The notes under the pieces were generated by a model. That model searched no databases. It was given only the letters and a program-made list of their open reading frames with translations, and had not been told where the DNA came from. The position numbers were made by a program, and so were the translations under genes. Shown here piece by piece: positions 34,767 to 42,067 of a DNA stretch of 58,802 nucleotides. Position 1 is the stretch's first letter; each line of letters starts with the position of its first letter. The DNA comes from Ollibium composti (GTDB taxonomy: Bacteria > Pseudomonadota > Alphaproteobacteria > Rhizobiales > Rhizobiaceae): NCBI RefSeq assembly GCF_004801285.1, contig NZ_SSNY01000017.1, positions 1 to 58,802 on the forward strand. Reading direction: 5' to 3'.

Positions 34767-35225
34767 TCAGAGCGTGAGCTTGTAGCCGATATGACTCGCT
34801 TCGAAGCCGAGCCGGTCGTAGAAGCGATGCGCGTCGGCGCGGCTTTTATCGGTGGTCAGTTGCACCGTGCGGCAACCTCTGGCACGGCACTCGGCGATGG
34901 CCCATTCGAACAGGCGCTGGCCAAGACCCTCGCTACGGTGGCCGGCGGCGACCCGCACCGCCTCGATCTGGCCGCGCAGCGCACCCTTGCGCGACAAGCC
35001 CGCAATGAAGGTGAGTTGCAGCGTGCCGACGACGGCGCCGTCCAGGGTCATCACAGCGAGGAACTGGTTGGGGTCTGCGTCGATGGCGCTGAAGGCATCC
35101 TGATAGGCCGGCGCGCCGGGCGTCGAGAGGTCTTCGCGGGTCGCGCCCAGCGGATCGTCGGCCAGCATGGCGACGATGGCCGGTATGTCGGCCCGCATGG
35201 CCCGGCGAAAGGCGATGTCTGCCAT
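34767..35225 (-). CDS. GNAT-family N-acetyltransferase
   Basis: A 152-residue GNAT protein. Motif A is seen in IEAVRVAAGHRSEGLGQRLFEWAI (about residues 85-108), followed by CRTVQLTTDKSRADAHRFYDRLGF, which carries the terminal motif with the tyrosine. Similar proteins are annotated as aminoglycoside- or amino-acid-acetylating, but the substrate is not shown here. I use ATG 35225 with GGAG upstream on its strand (GAAGGAGCATCAGC); the longer frame to 35285 lacks support. Confidence 0.9.
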   Translation of the reverse strand: MADIAFRRAMRADIPAIVAMLADDPLGATREDLSTPGAPAYQDAFSAIDADPNQFLAVMTLDGAVVGTLQLTFIAGLSRKGALRGQIEAVRVAAGHRSEGLGQRLFEWAIAECRARGCRTVQLTTDKSRADAHRFYDRLGFEASHIGYKLTL

Positions 35226-35515
35226 GCTGATGCTCCTTCGATGAACCGTTGCGTGCTGCATAGAGGTGCAATGCAGGCGCGGCAACGGGCAGCCGCATAT
35301 TGCTATCGCGGCACGGGCGGAATCCGGTTATGAGGGCGACCGACTTCTCACGCCGGAAGCCTTCTACTTCTTTACTTGCACGACGACGGGCATCGTCGCC
35401 GTCAGGCTTTTGCGGGACGGCATCGCCGGGCTTTTCTAGGGCATGCCATCCTGAGTATAGGATGATGACAACAGCCGGCTTCAGCTGGAAGCGACACGTT
35501 TCTCAGGAGAACGGG

Positions 35516-37168
35516 ATGGCCAGTCCCTACGATATCGATCTCGACAAGAACGCGGCGAACTATCAGCCGCTGACGCCGATCACCTATCTGGAACGGGCGG
35601 CGAAGGTGTTCCCCGCGCACATCGCCATCATCCACGGCAGCCAGCGCATCGACTACCGCACCTTCTGGCGACGCTCTCTGAAGCTCGCCTCGGCGCTGGC
35701 GAAGACGGGCATCGGCAAGGGCGATACGGTCACGGTGATGCTCTCCAACACGCCGCCGATGCTGGAGGCGCATTTCGGCGTGCCGATGGTCAAGGCAGTG
35801 CTGCACTGCCTCAACACCCGTCTCGACGCGGCCGTCATCGCCTTCCAGCTCGACCATGCCGAGACGAAGGTGCTGATCGTCGACCGCGAATTTTCCGGCG
35901 TGGTCAGGGAGGCGCTGGCCTCGGCCAAGGCGAAGCCGCTGGTGATCGATTACGACGATCCCGATTATGCCGAGGACGCGCCCTATGCGAAGGGCGAACG
36001 CATCGGCAGCCTCGACTATGAGGATTTCGTCGCTTCCGGCGACGAGGATTTTTCCTGGTCGATGCCGGACGACGAGTGGGACGCGATCTCGCTCAACTAT
36101 ACCTCCGGCACGACCGGCAACCCCAAGGGTGTCGTCTATCATCATCGCGGCGCCGCGCTGATGGCCTACACCAACACGATCCATGCCGGGATGCAGAAAC
36201 ACTGCGTCTACTTGTGGACGCTGCCGATGTTCCACTGCAACGGCTGGTGCTTCCCGTGGACGCTTGCCGTGCAGGCGGGAACGCATGTGTGCCTGCGCTG
36301 GGTGCGGGCGAAGCCGATGTACGACGCGATCGCCGACCATGGCGTGACGCATCTGTGCGGCGCGCCGGTCGTCATGTCGCTGCTCATCAATGCGCGCGAG
36401 GAGGACCGGCGCGCGTTTCCGCAGACCGTCACCTTCAACACCGCCGCCGCCCCGCCGCCGGAAGCGGTGCTGTCGGGCATGGCCGACGCCGGCTTCGCCG
36501 TCACCCATCTCTACGGGCTGACCGAGACCTACGGGCCGGCCGTCGTCAACGAATGGCACGGCGAATGGGACGGTCTCGACAAGGCGGCTCGTACGCAGAA
36601 GAAGGCGCGCCAGGGCGTGCGCTATGCCGCGCTCGAAGGGCTCACCGTCATGGACCCCGAGACGATGCGGGAGACGCCGCGCGACGGCGAGACCATCGGC
36701 GAGGTGATGTTCCGAGGCAACATCGTCATGAAGGGTTATCTCAAGAACCGCAAGGCGAGCGACGAGGCTTTCGCCGGCGGCTGGTTCCATTCCGGCGACC
36801 TCGGCGTCATGCACCCGGACGGCTATCTCCAGATCAAGGACCGCTCCAAGGACATCATCATCTCCGGCGGCGAGAACATCTCATCCATCGAGGTGGAGGA
36901 CGTGCTCTACAAGCATCCGGCGGTGGCGGCCTGCGGCGTCGTGGCAAGGCAGGACGACAAATGGGGCGAAGTGCCCGTCGCCTATGTCGAACTGAAGCCG
37001 GGCAAGCCTGCAACCGAAGCCGAGATTCTCGACCATTGCCGCTCGCTGCTTGCCCGCTTCAAGGTGCCGAAGGCGGTGATCTTCGCCGAAATCCCCAAGA
37101 CCTCGACCGGCAAGATCCAGAAGTTCCTGCTGCGCGACATGGTTCGCGACGAGGGCAAGGGCAAATAG
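35516..37168 (+). CDS. AMP-binding acyl-CoA synthetase
   Basis: A 550-residue adenylate-forming enzyme that activates a carboxylic acid to its CoA thioester. Core motifs are LNYTSGTTGNPKGVVYHHRG (P-loop, about 192-211), YGLTETYGP near 336, the aspartate of GWFHSGDLGVMHPDGY near 430, and the C-terminal catalytic lysine in KTSTGKIQKF near 535. The family includes medium- and branched-chain acyl-CoA ligases and MMPA-CoA ligases; the substrate is not decided by sequence. ATG 35516 has AGGAGA upstream; the longer frame from 35300 is not supported. Confidence 0.92.
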   Translation: MASPYDIDLDKNAANYQPLTPITYLERAAKVFPAHIAIIHGSQRIDYRTFWRRSLKLASALAKTGIGKGDTVTVMLSNTPPMLEAHFGVPMVKAVLHCLNTRLDAAVIAFQLDHAETKVLIVDREFSGVVREALASAKAKPLVIDYDDPDYAEDAPYAKGERIGSLDYEDFVASGDEDFSWSMPDDEWDAISLNYTSGTTGNPKGVVYHHRGAALMAYTNTIHAGMQKHCVYLWTLPMFHCNGWCFPWTLAVQAGTHVCLRWVRAKPMYDAIADHGVTHLCGAPVVMSLLINAREEDRRAFPQTVTFNTAAAPPPEAVLSGMADAGFAVTHLYGLTETYGPAVVNEWHGEWDGLDKAARTQKKARQGVRYAALEGLTVMDPETMRETPRDGETIGEVMFRGNIVMKGYLKNRKASDEAFAGGWFHSGDLGVMHPDGYLQIKDRSKDIIISGGENISSIEVEDVLYKHPAVAACGVVARQDDKWGEVPVAYVELKPGKPATEAEILDHCRSLLARFKVPKAVIFAEIPKTSTGKIQKFLLRDMVRDEGKGK

Positions 37169-37176
37169 CGGAACAC

Positions 37177-37203
37177 GGCCGGCGGCGAACCGCCGGCCTT
37201 TCT
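37177..37203 (+). terminator. Intrinsic terminator after the acyl-CoA synthetase
   Basis: GGCCGGCGG (37177-37185), tetraloop CGAA, CCGCCGGCC (37190-37198), then TTTCTC. It starts 9 bp past the stop codon and runs up to the stop of the convergent DUF2269 gene. Confidence 0.88.
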
Positions 37204-37769
37204 CAGGCGGCTGGTGCCGGGGTCAAACTGCGCGTTCCGGCTGTCGCCGCGAGCGCGGTGCCGGCCGCCAGCACCGCCGCCATCCCCAGAAGAATGCCCA
37301 GGTCCTTCGCGGTCGGCTTCAGTACCATATCGGCGACGATGACCAGCATGACGCTGTAATCGATGCGGGCGAAGCGCAGCATGCGCTGGCCGAGGGCGAG
37401 CGCCCGCGGCGTCATGCCTTCCTGCGCGATCAGGGCCGCCATCTTCGCGGCCGTCGGGGCGAAGACGGTCATGCCGATGGTGAAGGTGGTGAAGTAGCCG
37501 CCGAGGCCGATGAGGACCCACAGGTCGGAGAAGCCGACCCAGAACCAGCACAGGACGAGACCGAAGGCGAGGGTGAGCAGCGACATCGGCGCAAACAGCC
37601 GATTGCCGAGTTCGCCGGTGGCGCGCATCGCCAACAGCATCGCCTCGACATTGCTGGCGCGCTCGGCCCGGAGCGCCAGCAGCGCCAGCGCGAAGCCGCC
37701 GCCGACCCACACCACGGCCGCGACGACGTGCAGGAATTTTACCAGGGAATACCAGTCCATTTCGTTCAT
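37203..37769 (-). CDS. DUF2269 family membrane protein
   Basis: A 188-residue integral membrane protein with four to five helices. It begins MDWYSLVKFLHVVAAVVWVGGGF, the signature of DUF2269 (predicted membrane protein, histidines in the first helix). No function is established. ATG 37769 is chosen because the family begins there; the longer frame to 37892 is not conserved-looking. It is convergent with the acyl-CoA ligase and divergent from the small oxidase-like protein. Confidence 0.85.
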   Translation of the reverse strand: MNEMDWYSLVKFLHVVAAVVWVGGGFALALLALRAERASNVEAMLLAMRATGELGNRLFAPMSLLTLAFGLVLCWFWVGFSDLWVLIGLGGYFTTFTIGMTVFAPTAAKMAALIAQEGMTPRALALGQRMLRFARIDYSVMLVIVADMVLKPTAKDLGILLGMAAVLAAGTALAATAGTRSLTPAPAA

Positions 37770-37915
37770 CCTTGTTGTTGTGGCGGATGATCGGTGGCGG
37801 CCGATACCGTCGAGGGCCGGGCGTCTAGCACCGGCCGTGTATCCGAACGATGCCGGCCGGCTCGACCGGACGTTTCCGCAACGCGGAGGCAAAAAGGCGG
37901 AGGACGTGGCGGATG

Positions 37916-37951
37916 CCGTTACGTCAGCATCAGATTGTGCTAATGTAACGG
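37916..37951. promoter_or_regulatory. Imperfect palindrome upstream of the small haem-protein-like gene
   Basis: CCGTTAC (37916-37922) and GTAACGG (37945-37951) flank an inner AGCA/TGCT pair, making a 36-bp dyad about 130 bp before the ATG at 38082. It lies in the 312-bp gap between two divergent genes, so it could serve either. No known regulator motif is matched. Confidence 0.4.
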
Positions 37952-38081
37952 GGTCGGAAGCGCAGGGGGAAGCGGCACGGCATTCCTCGGAAACACGGCC
38001 GGCTTACAGGCTGCAAGGCCGCATCCATTGCGGCGCGGACGACAGGCTCATTGCCCATCGGACAGACAACGGAGAACGAAC

Positions 38082-38462
38082 ATGCAAGGGGTGGCAAGGA
38101 ACTTCTTCACGCTGGCGATCATCTACGCCTTGTGCGGCATGGCGCTCGGCATCCACATGGCGATCAGCCAAGACCATGGCCAGATGCCAACGCATGCGCA
38201 CATCATGGTGGCGGGCTGGCTCATGTCCACGGTTTTCGCCTTCTTCTACCACCTGTTTCCCGCAGCGGCCGGCAGGACACTGGCGATGGTTCATTTCTGG
38301 CTGACGGCGGTCAGCGGCGTCGCGCTCGTGGTCGGCCTCTATCTGCTTTTGGCTGGCAACGAGGCGATGGAGGCCGTCACCGGCATCGGATCGATGGGGT
38401 TTTATGCGGCGATGTTCCTGTTCGCTTTCATCGCGCTGCCGACGGTCTACAGTCGCGCCTGA
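38082..38462 (+). CDS. Small cytochrome oxidase subunit I-like membrane protein
   Basis: A 126-residue protein with four predicted helices. The segment THAHIMVAGWLMSTVFAFFYHLFP carries His residues spaced as in subunit I of haem-copper oxidases and NorB-type reductases, where they bind haem, but the protein is far too short to be a complete subunit. It could be a free-standing haem sensor or a remnant. ATG 38082 is the first in frame with a plausible ribosome site (GGAGAAC). A 36-bp dyad lies upstream. Confidence 0.75.
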   Translation: MQGVARNFFTLAIIYALCGMALGIHMAISQDHGQMPTHAHIMVAGWLMSTVFAFFYHLFPAAAGRTLAMVHFWLTAVSGVALVVGLYLLLAGNEAMEAVTGIGSMGFYAAMFLFAFIALPTVYSRA

Positions 38463-38589
38463 GAGCGAGGTGAACTGTGCCGGATCGGCACGGCATGGCC
38501 CGGCTTGGTAAAAAAATCTTCAAGCCGTTAAGGCTTCATTTACCTTCACAGGTGCTTACTGGGGCCATCCAGTGATCTGGATTCTTACC

Positions 38590-38664
38590 GAGTGGTTGGA
38601 GCCACTTTGTTTGACGCCTCCCTGTTAAACTCCTGAGAGCCGCCTCATCCGCGGCTCTTTTTTT
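38590..38664 (+). ncRNA. Candidate small RNA, MmgR (alpha-r8)-like
   Basis: A short hairpin (GTGG/CCAC, 38592-38605) is followed by an unpaired TTTGTTTGACGCCTCCCTG stretch with a CCTCC anti-Shine-Dalgarno core, then a perfect terminator GAGCCGC/GCGGCTC with seven T (38637-38664). This architecture fits the MmgR family (Rfam name suhB) of rhizobia as I recall it. No ORF is present. The 5' end is uncertain because no clear promoter is seen. Confidence 0.55.
38637..38664 (+). terminator. Intrinsic terminator of the candidate sRNA
   Basis: GAGCCGC, a seven-base loop CTCATCC, GCGGCTC, then seven T. A strong rho-independent terminator with no coding gene directly before it, which is the main sign of a small RNA here. 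Confidence 0.9.
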
Positions 38665-38706
38665 ATGCCGCTGCCCGCCGCCGTTCCGTCGCTGCCTCGA
38701 GGCGCG

Positions 38707-38721
38707 TTAACCCTCTGTTAA
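38707..38721. promoter_or_regulatory. CtrA-type box upstream of rcdA
   Basis: TTAA (38707-38710), CCCTCTG, TTAA (38718-38721) is a perfect TTAA-N7-TTAA site, followed by AC as in the fuller consensus. It lies 116 bp before the rcdA ATG. In Caulobacter rcdA is controlled by CtrA, so the site fits the gene. Confidence 0.7.
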
Positions 38722-38837
38722 ACATACGCTTGCCTTCGCGGCGTGTGCGGCGCATTTTCGAGGTGCGGTCGTATAAAGTGCAGGTCGCGGCGGGCGGTCG
38801 AATCAGCTCGCCCGATACAGGTTCAGGTGGCTTGAAC

Positions 38838-39371
38838 ATGAGTGAAGTTTCGAAGGACGGTGCCAAGACGGTCAAGCTGGCGGAGCGCCGGGTCTTCTCG
38901 CAGTCCTTCAAGCCACTCTACAACGAAGGCATGGGGCTGGTTGAGCAGGCGGCCGAGTATCTCGACGGCCAGGGTCGCGCCGAGGCCAAGAGGCTTTCAC
39001 GGCTGGGGGCGACTCTTTACGCCGCCGAATCCATGCGGCTGACCACCCGGCTGATGCAGATCGCCTCCTGGCTCCTGTTGCAGCGCGCCGCCAATTCGGG
39101 CGAGATGACGCGCGACCAGGTTGCTTCGGAAAAGTCGAAGGTGAGGCTGGACACCGCCTCGGCGCATGAGGATGTGGCCGGCTGGACCGAATTGCCGGCC
39201 GATTTCGTCGATCTCGTCACGCGCTCGCTACGTTTGCAGGCGCTGGTCCGGCGCATGGATGAGGAGGTCTACGGGGCAGGGGCCAGGGCCGTGCTGCCGT
39301 CGATCGCGGGCCGCAGCAACCCCGTTTCCGACCAGATCACGCTGCTCAACACCGCCTTCGCGCGCGGCTGA
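38838..39371 (+). CDS. rcdA: RcdA-type adaptor of CtrA proteolysis (DUF1465)
   Basis: A 177-residue DUF1465 protein. It is all-helical: three long helices around FSQSFKPLYNEGMGLVEQAAEYLDG-like 25-50, residues 60-105, and 120-155 (FVDLVTRSLRLQALVRRMDEE), matching the RcdA three-helix bundle. RcdA helps deliver CtrA and other clients to ClpXP at the pole, so CtrA is cleared at the G1-S change. ATG 38838 (MSEVSK) has no strong Shine-Dalgarno, and the upstream frame to 38730 lies across the promoter. A CtrA box precedes it. Confidence 0.9.
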   Translation: MSEVSKDGAKTVKLAERRVFSQSFKPLYNEGMGLVEQAAEYLDGQGRAEAKRLSRLGATLYAAESMRLTTRLMQIASWLLLQRAANSGEMTRDQVASEKSKVRLDTASAHEDVAGWTELPADFVDLVTRSLRLQALVRRMDEEVYGAGARAVLPSIAGRSNPVSDQITLLNTAFARG

Positions 39372-39456
39372 CCGCCTGCCGCCCGTTCAGGGCCTCCGTT
39401 TCCGATTTGTTCACATTCCGCTGGCATGACCCCGCCGGAGAGGTAGAGTCGGCGGC

Positions 39457-39966
39457 ATGAACGAAGCGATTCGCATCATTGGCATCGATCCGGGCCTGCG
39501 GCGCACCGGTTGGGGCGTCGTCGAGAGTGCCGGCAACGCGTTGCGTTTCGTCGCGGCCGGCACGGTGCGGTCCGACGACAAGGCGGCGCTGGCCGCGCGG
39601 CTGTGCCAGCTGCACGACGGGCTGGCCGAGGTGCTCGAGCGGACGGCGCCGCAGGAGGCTGCGGTCGAGCAGACCTTCGTCAACAAGGACGCCACCGCCA
39701 CGCTGAAGCTCGGCCAGGCGCGCGGCATCGCCATGCTGGTGCCGGCGCGCGCCGGGCTCGTCGTTGCCGAATATGCACCGAACGCGGTCAAGAAGGCCGT
39801 CATCGGCGTCGGCCACGGCGACAAGCAGCAGATCCAGTTGATGGTGAAGGTGCTTTTGCCGAAAGCCTCCTTCGACAGCGCCGATTCCGCCGACGCGTTG
39901 GCCATCGCCATCTGCCACGCACATCACCGGCAGAGTACGGCTTACCGAATCGCGCTGGCGGGGTAG
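39457..39966 (+). CDS. ruvC: Holliday junction endonuclease RuvC
   Basis: A 169-residue RuvC resolvase. The catalytic acidic residues are seen as Asp in IIGIDPGLRRTGWG (residue 10), Glu in AAVEQTFVNKD (about 70), and the Asp pair in DSADSADALAIAICHAH (about 142-145). The RNase H fold pattern is complete. It nicks symmetrical junctions when assembled on RuvAB. In most relatives ruvA follows immediately; here a toxin-antitoxin pair of about 660 bp intervenes. Confidence 0.97.
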   Translation: MNEAIRIIGIDPGLRRTGWGVVESAGNALRFVAAGTVRSDDKAALAARLCQLHDGLAEVLERTAPQEAAVEQTFVNKDATATLKLGQARGIAMLVPARAGLVVAEYAPNAVKKAVIGVGHGDKQQIQLMVKVLLPKASFDSADSADALAIAICHAHHRQSTAYRIALAG

Positions 39967-39980
39967 GGCGCGACTTGTTC

Positions 39981-40009
39981 TTGACTTGTTCTCATGGCCG
40001 CGATAAGTA
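39981..40009 (+). promoter_or_regulatory. Putative promoter of the first vapBC module
   Basis: TTGACT (39981-39986) and TAAGTA (40004-40009) are 17 bases apart, close to a sigma-70 layout. The presumed start of transcription falls in the palindrome at 40007-40027, so antitoxin binding there would block it. Confidence 0.5.
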
Positions 40010-40027
40010 ATACCGTGGAGGTATTAC
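40007..40027. promoter_or_regulatory. Palindromic operator overlapping the vapB ribosome site
   Basis: GTAATACC (40007-40014), five bases, GGTATTAC (40020-40027) form a perfect 8-bp dyad. The right arm begins within the GGAGG ribosome site (40017-40021), and the dyad ends one base before the vapB ATG at 40029. AbrB-type antitoxins commonly bind such dyads to autoregulate. Confidence 0.75.
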
Positions 40028-40028
40028 T

Positions 40029-40271
40029 ATGCGCGTCACCGAGAAGGGCCAGGTCACGATCCCGAAGAACGTTCGTCGGAAACTCGGCATCGTGGCGGGC
40101 AGCGAGATTGAGTTCGACCTGCGCGAGGACGGCGCTCTGCTGCGCCACGCGGTGGCGCCGCGGCCCGGCCGCGAGGTGGCCGATTTCATGGATCATATCC
40201 GCCGCCACAAGGGAACGATGGATCTCGGCGGCATGACCGGCGATGAATTCTTCAGGCTGCTCAGGGACTGA
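40029..40271 (+). CDS. vapB: AbrB-type antitoxin of the first VapBC module
   Basis: An 80-residue antitoxin with an N-terminal SpoVT/AbrB swapped-hairpin domain (VTEKGQVTIPKNVRRKLGI, about 3-21, then EIEFDLREDGALLRH). The C-terminal tail (FMDHIRRHKGTMDLGGMTGDEFF) is the likely toxin-binding part. Its TGA overlaps the toxin ATG (TGATG). It lies 62 bp after ruvC, behind its own promoter and operator. The family is also called MazE-like. Confidence 0.93.
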   Translation: MRVTEKGQVTIPKNVRRKLGIVAGSEIEFDLREDGALLRHAVAPRPGREVADFMDHIRRHKGTMDLGGMTGDEFFRLLRD

Positions 40272-40684
40272 TGCCGACGCTGGTCGATACCAATATCCTG
40301 ATCGATCTGTTCGATACGGGTAGCCCGTGGGAGGACTGGTCGAGCCGAACCATCGAACGGCTGCGGTCGGAAGGACCGATCGTGATCAACCAGATCATCT
40401 ATGCGGAGATGGCGGCGGGGTTTCCGATCGAGGCCGACCTGGAATCGGCCCTGTCGCCGTCGCGTTTTACCCGCGAATACCTGCCCTGGGAGGCCGCCTT
40501 TGCCGCTGGCCACGCCTTCGTCGCCTACCGCCGCGACGGCGGCCCGAAGCGCTCGCCGCTGCCGGATTTTTATATCGGCGCCCATGCCGCGATCCGCGGC
40601 TACCGATTGCTGACGCGGGATACGGGCCGCTACCGCGCTTATTTTCCGCTGTTGCGCATCGTTTCCCCCGATACCCATCCGTGA
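40271..40684 (+). CDS. vapC: PIN-domain ribonuclease toxin of the first VapBC module
   Basis: A 137-residue PIN-domain toxin. All four acidic positions are present: Asp6 in LVDTNILIDLF, Glu in IIYAEMA (about 45), Asp in PLPDFYIGAHA (about 98), and Asp in LLTRDTGRYRAYFP (about 117). VapC toxins cut RNA, often initiator tRNA or rRNA, when free of antitoxin. The gene is intact. It starts one base inside the antitoxin stop and ends 10 bp before ruvA, whose ribosome site (GAGG) lies in that 10-bp gap. Confidence 0.93.
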   Translation: MPTLVDTNILIDLFDTGSPWEDWSSRTIERLRSEGPIVINQIIYAEMAAGFPIEADLESALSPSRFTREYLPWEAAFAAGHAFVAYRRDGGPKRSPLPDFYIGAHAAIRGYRLLTRDTGRYRAYFPLLRIVSPDTHP

Positions 40685-40694
40685 GGCCTGAGGC

Positions 40695-41315
40695 ATGATC
40701 GGCAAGCTCAAGGGAACGGTGGAAGAGATCGAGGAGGATCACTGCGTCGTCGACGTGCATGGCGTCGGCTATGTCGCCTATTGCTCGACGCGCACGCTTG
40801 CCGCGCTTGCCGGCGCGGGCGAAGCCGTCGTCCTGTTCATCGAAACCTATGTGCGCGAGGACATGATCCGGCTCTACGGCTTCCAGACCGCGCTCGAGCG
40901 GGAATGGTTCCGGCTGTTGATGAACAACGTGCAGGGCGTCGGCGCCAAGGTGGCGCTGGCCGTGCTGTCGACGCTGGCGCCCGCCGACCTCGCCAATGCG
41001 ATCGCGCTGCGCGACATCGCCATGGTGTCCAGAGCGCCCGGCGTCGGCAAGAAGGTGGCCGAGCGCATCGTCACCGAACTGAAGAACAAGGCACCGGCCT
41101 TCGCGGGTGCAGCCGCCGGCACCATCGGCCTCAAGCAGGAACTCGGCGAGGGCGTCGCGCCGGCGCCGGTGGCGGACGCCGTCTCGGCGCTCACCAATCT
41201 CGGCTATTCGCGCGACACCGCCGCCAACGCCATCGCCGCCGCCTTGAAGACGGCGGGCGAAGGGGCGGATTCGGCCAGGCTGATCCGCTTCGGCCTGAAG
41301 GAACTGGCGCGGTAG
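40695..41315 (+). CDS. ruvA: Holliday junction branch-migration protein RuvA
   Basis: A 206-residue RuvA. The N-terminal OB fold is clear (MIGKLKGTVEEIEEDHCVVD), the helix-hairpin-helix pair follows (LMNNVQGVGAKVALAVL; APGVGKKVAERIVTELKNK), and the C-terminal RuvB-binding domain ends in LIRFGLKELAR. RuvA tetramers hold the junction for the RuvB motor. It starts 10 bp after the first vapC and is separated from ruvB by a second toxin-antitoxin pair. Confidence 0.97.
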   Translation: MIGKLKGTVEEIEEDHCVVDVHGVGYVAYCSTRTLAALAGAGEAVVLFIETYVREDMIRLYGFQTALEREWFRLLMNNVQGVGAKVALAVLSTLAPADLANAIALRDIAMVSRAPGVGKKVAERIVTELKNKAPAFAGAAAGTIGLKQELGEGVAPAPVADAVSALTNLGYSRDTAANAIAAALKTAGEGADSARLIRFGLKELAR

Positions 41316-41384
41316 GATCGGATTTGCCATGCATAGCGCGACTTACTAAGTTAAGAAGGTAAGAAAGGACGCAAAGGTAAGGCG

Positions 41385-41678
41385 ATGGGTATTCTCGCGA
41401 CGATGTCCTCGAAAGGGCAGTTGACCATCCCGAAGGAAATCCGGGATCAGTTGAACCTGTCCGAAGGAACCCGATTTTTCGTGTCGGTGCGCGACGGAGA
41501 GGTGGTGGCGCGCCCGAAAAACAGAAGCGTGGCCGATCTGGCCGGAATCCTTGGCAAGCCGTCGATCGGTGTCGGTGCGACCCTCGAAGATTTCGATGAG
41601 GCAATCGGTCAGGCCGTGGCTGAAGACGACGAGCGTATCGTGCGTGAATGGAACGAACTCCACGGCAAAAAGCGATGA
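41385..41678 (+). CDS. vapB: AbrB-type antitoxin of the second VapBC module
   Basis: A 97-residue antitoxin with an N-terminal AbrB domain (ATMSSKGQLTIPKEIRDQLNL, then TRFFVSVRDGEVVARPKN) and a tail rich in acidic residues. It is not a close copy of the first antitoxin, so the modules did not arise by a recent duplication in place. It starts 70 bp after ruvA, behind a stretch with repeated TAAG units and a CTTAC/GTAAG pair that could be its operator. It overlaps the toxin by 4 bp. Confidence 0.92.
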   Translation: MGILATMSSKGQLTIPKEIRDQLNLSEGTRFFVSVRDGEVVARPKNRSVADLAGILGKPSIGVGATLEDFDEAIGQAVAEDDERIVREWNELHGKKR

Positions 41679-42067
41679 AGGCCGTCGATACGAATATCCT
41701 GCTTCGCTACGTGCTTCGGGATGACGAGGATCAGTTTGCCAGAGCGGCGGCGTTTTTCGGAACCCGCACGGCGCAGGACCCGGCCTTTGTGAGTCTCGTC
41801 GTGCTGGCCGAATTCGCCTGGGCTTTGCGGCAGCGCTATCGCTTTCATCGAACGGCCATTCGTTCCCTTGTCGAAACGCTTATGGAAGCGGCCGAGATTG
41901 TCCTTGAAGATGAAACGATATTGGCTACCGTCGTGGCGGAAGCGGAACGCGGCGACCTTGCGGATCATTTGATTGCGTATTCCGCGCGGCGTGCAGGCTG
42001 CTCGGCGACCGTGACCTTCGACGCGGAAGCCGCCCGTCGCGTCCCGTCCTTGGAACTGCTGTCTTGA
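41675..42067 (+). CDS. vapC: PIN-domain ribonuclease toxin of the second VapBC module
   Basis: A 130-residue PIN toxin of the PIN_3/VapC type. The acidic residues are Asp5 in AVDTNILLRYV, Glu in LAEFAWAL (about 46), Asp in GDLADHLIAYSA (about 97), and Asp in VTFDAEAARRV (about 117). ATG 41675 overlaps the antitoxin stop (ATGA). Its own stop, TGA at 42065-42067, overlaps the apparent TTG start of ruvB. The gene is intact. Confidence 0.92.
   Translation: MKAVDTNILLRYVLRDDEDQFARAAAFFGTRTAQDPAFVSLVVLAEFAWALRQRYRFHRTAIRSLVETLMEAAEIVLEDETILATVVAEAERGDLADHLIAYSARRAGCSATVTFDAEAARRVPSLELLS

Noticed and set aside
39967..42063. Insertion-sequence scars around the two VapBC modules
   Set aside because: No terminal inverted repeats or target duplications are visible at the module edges.
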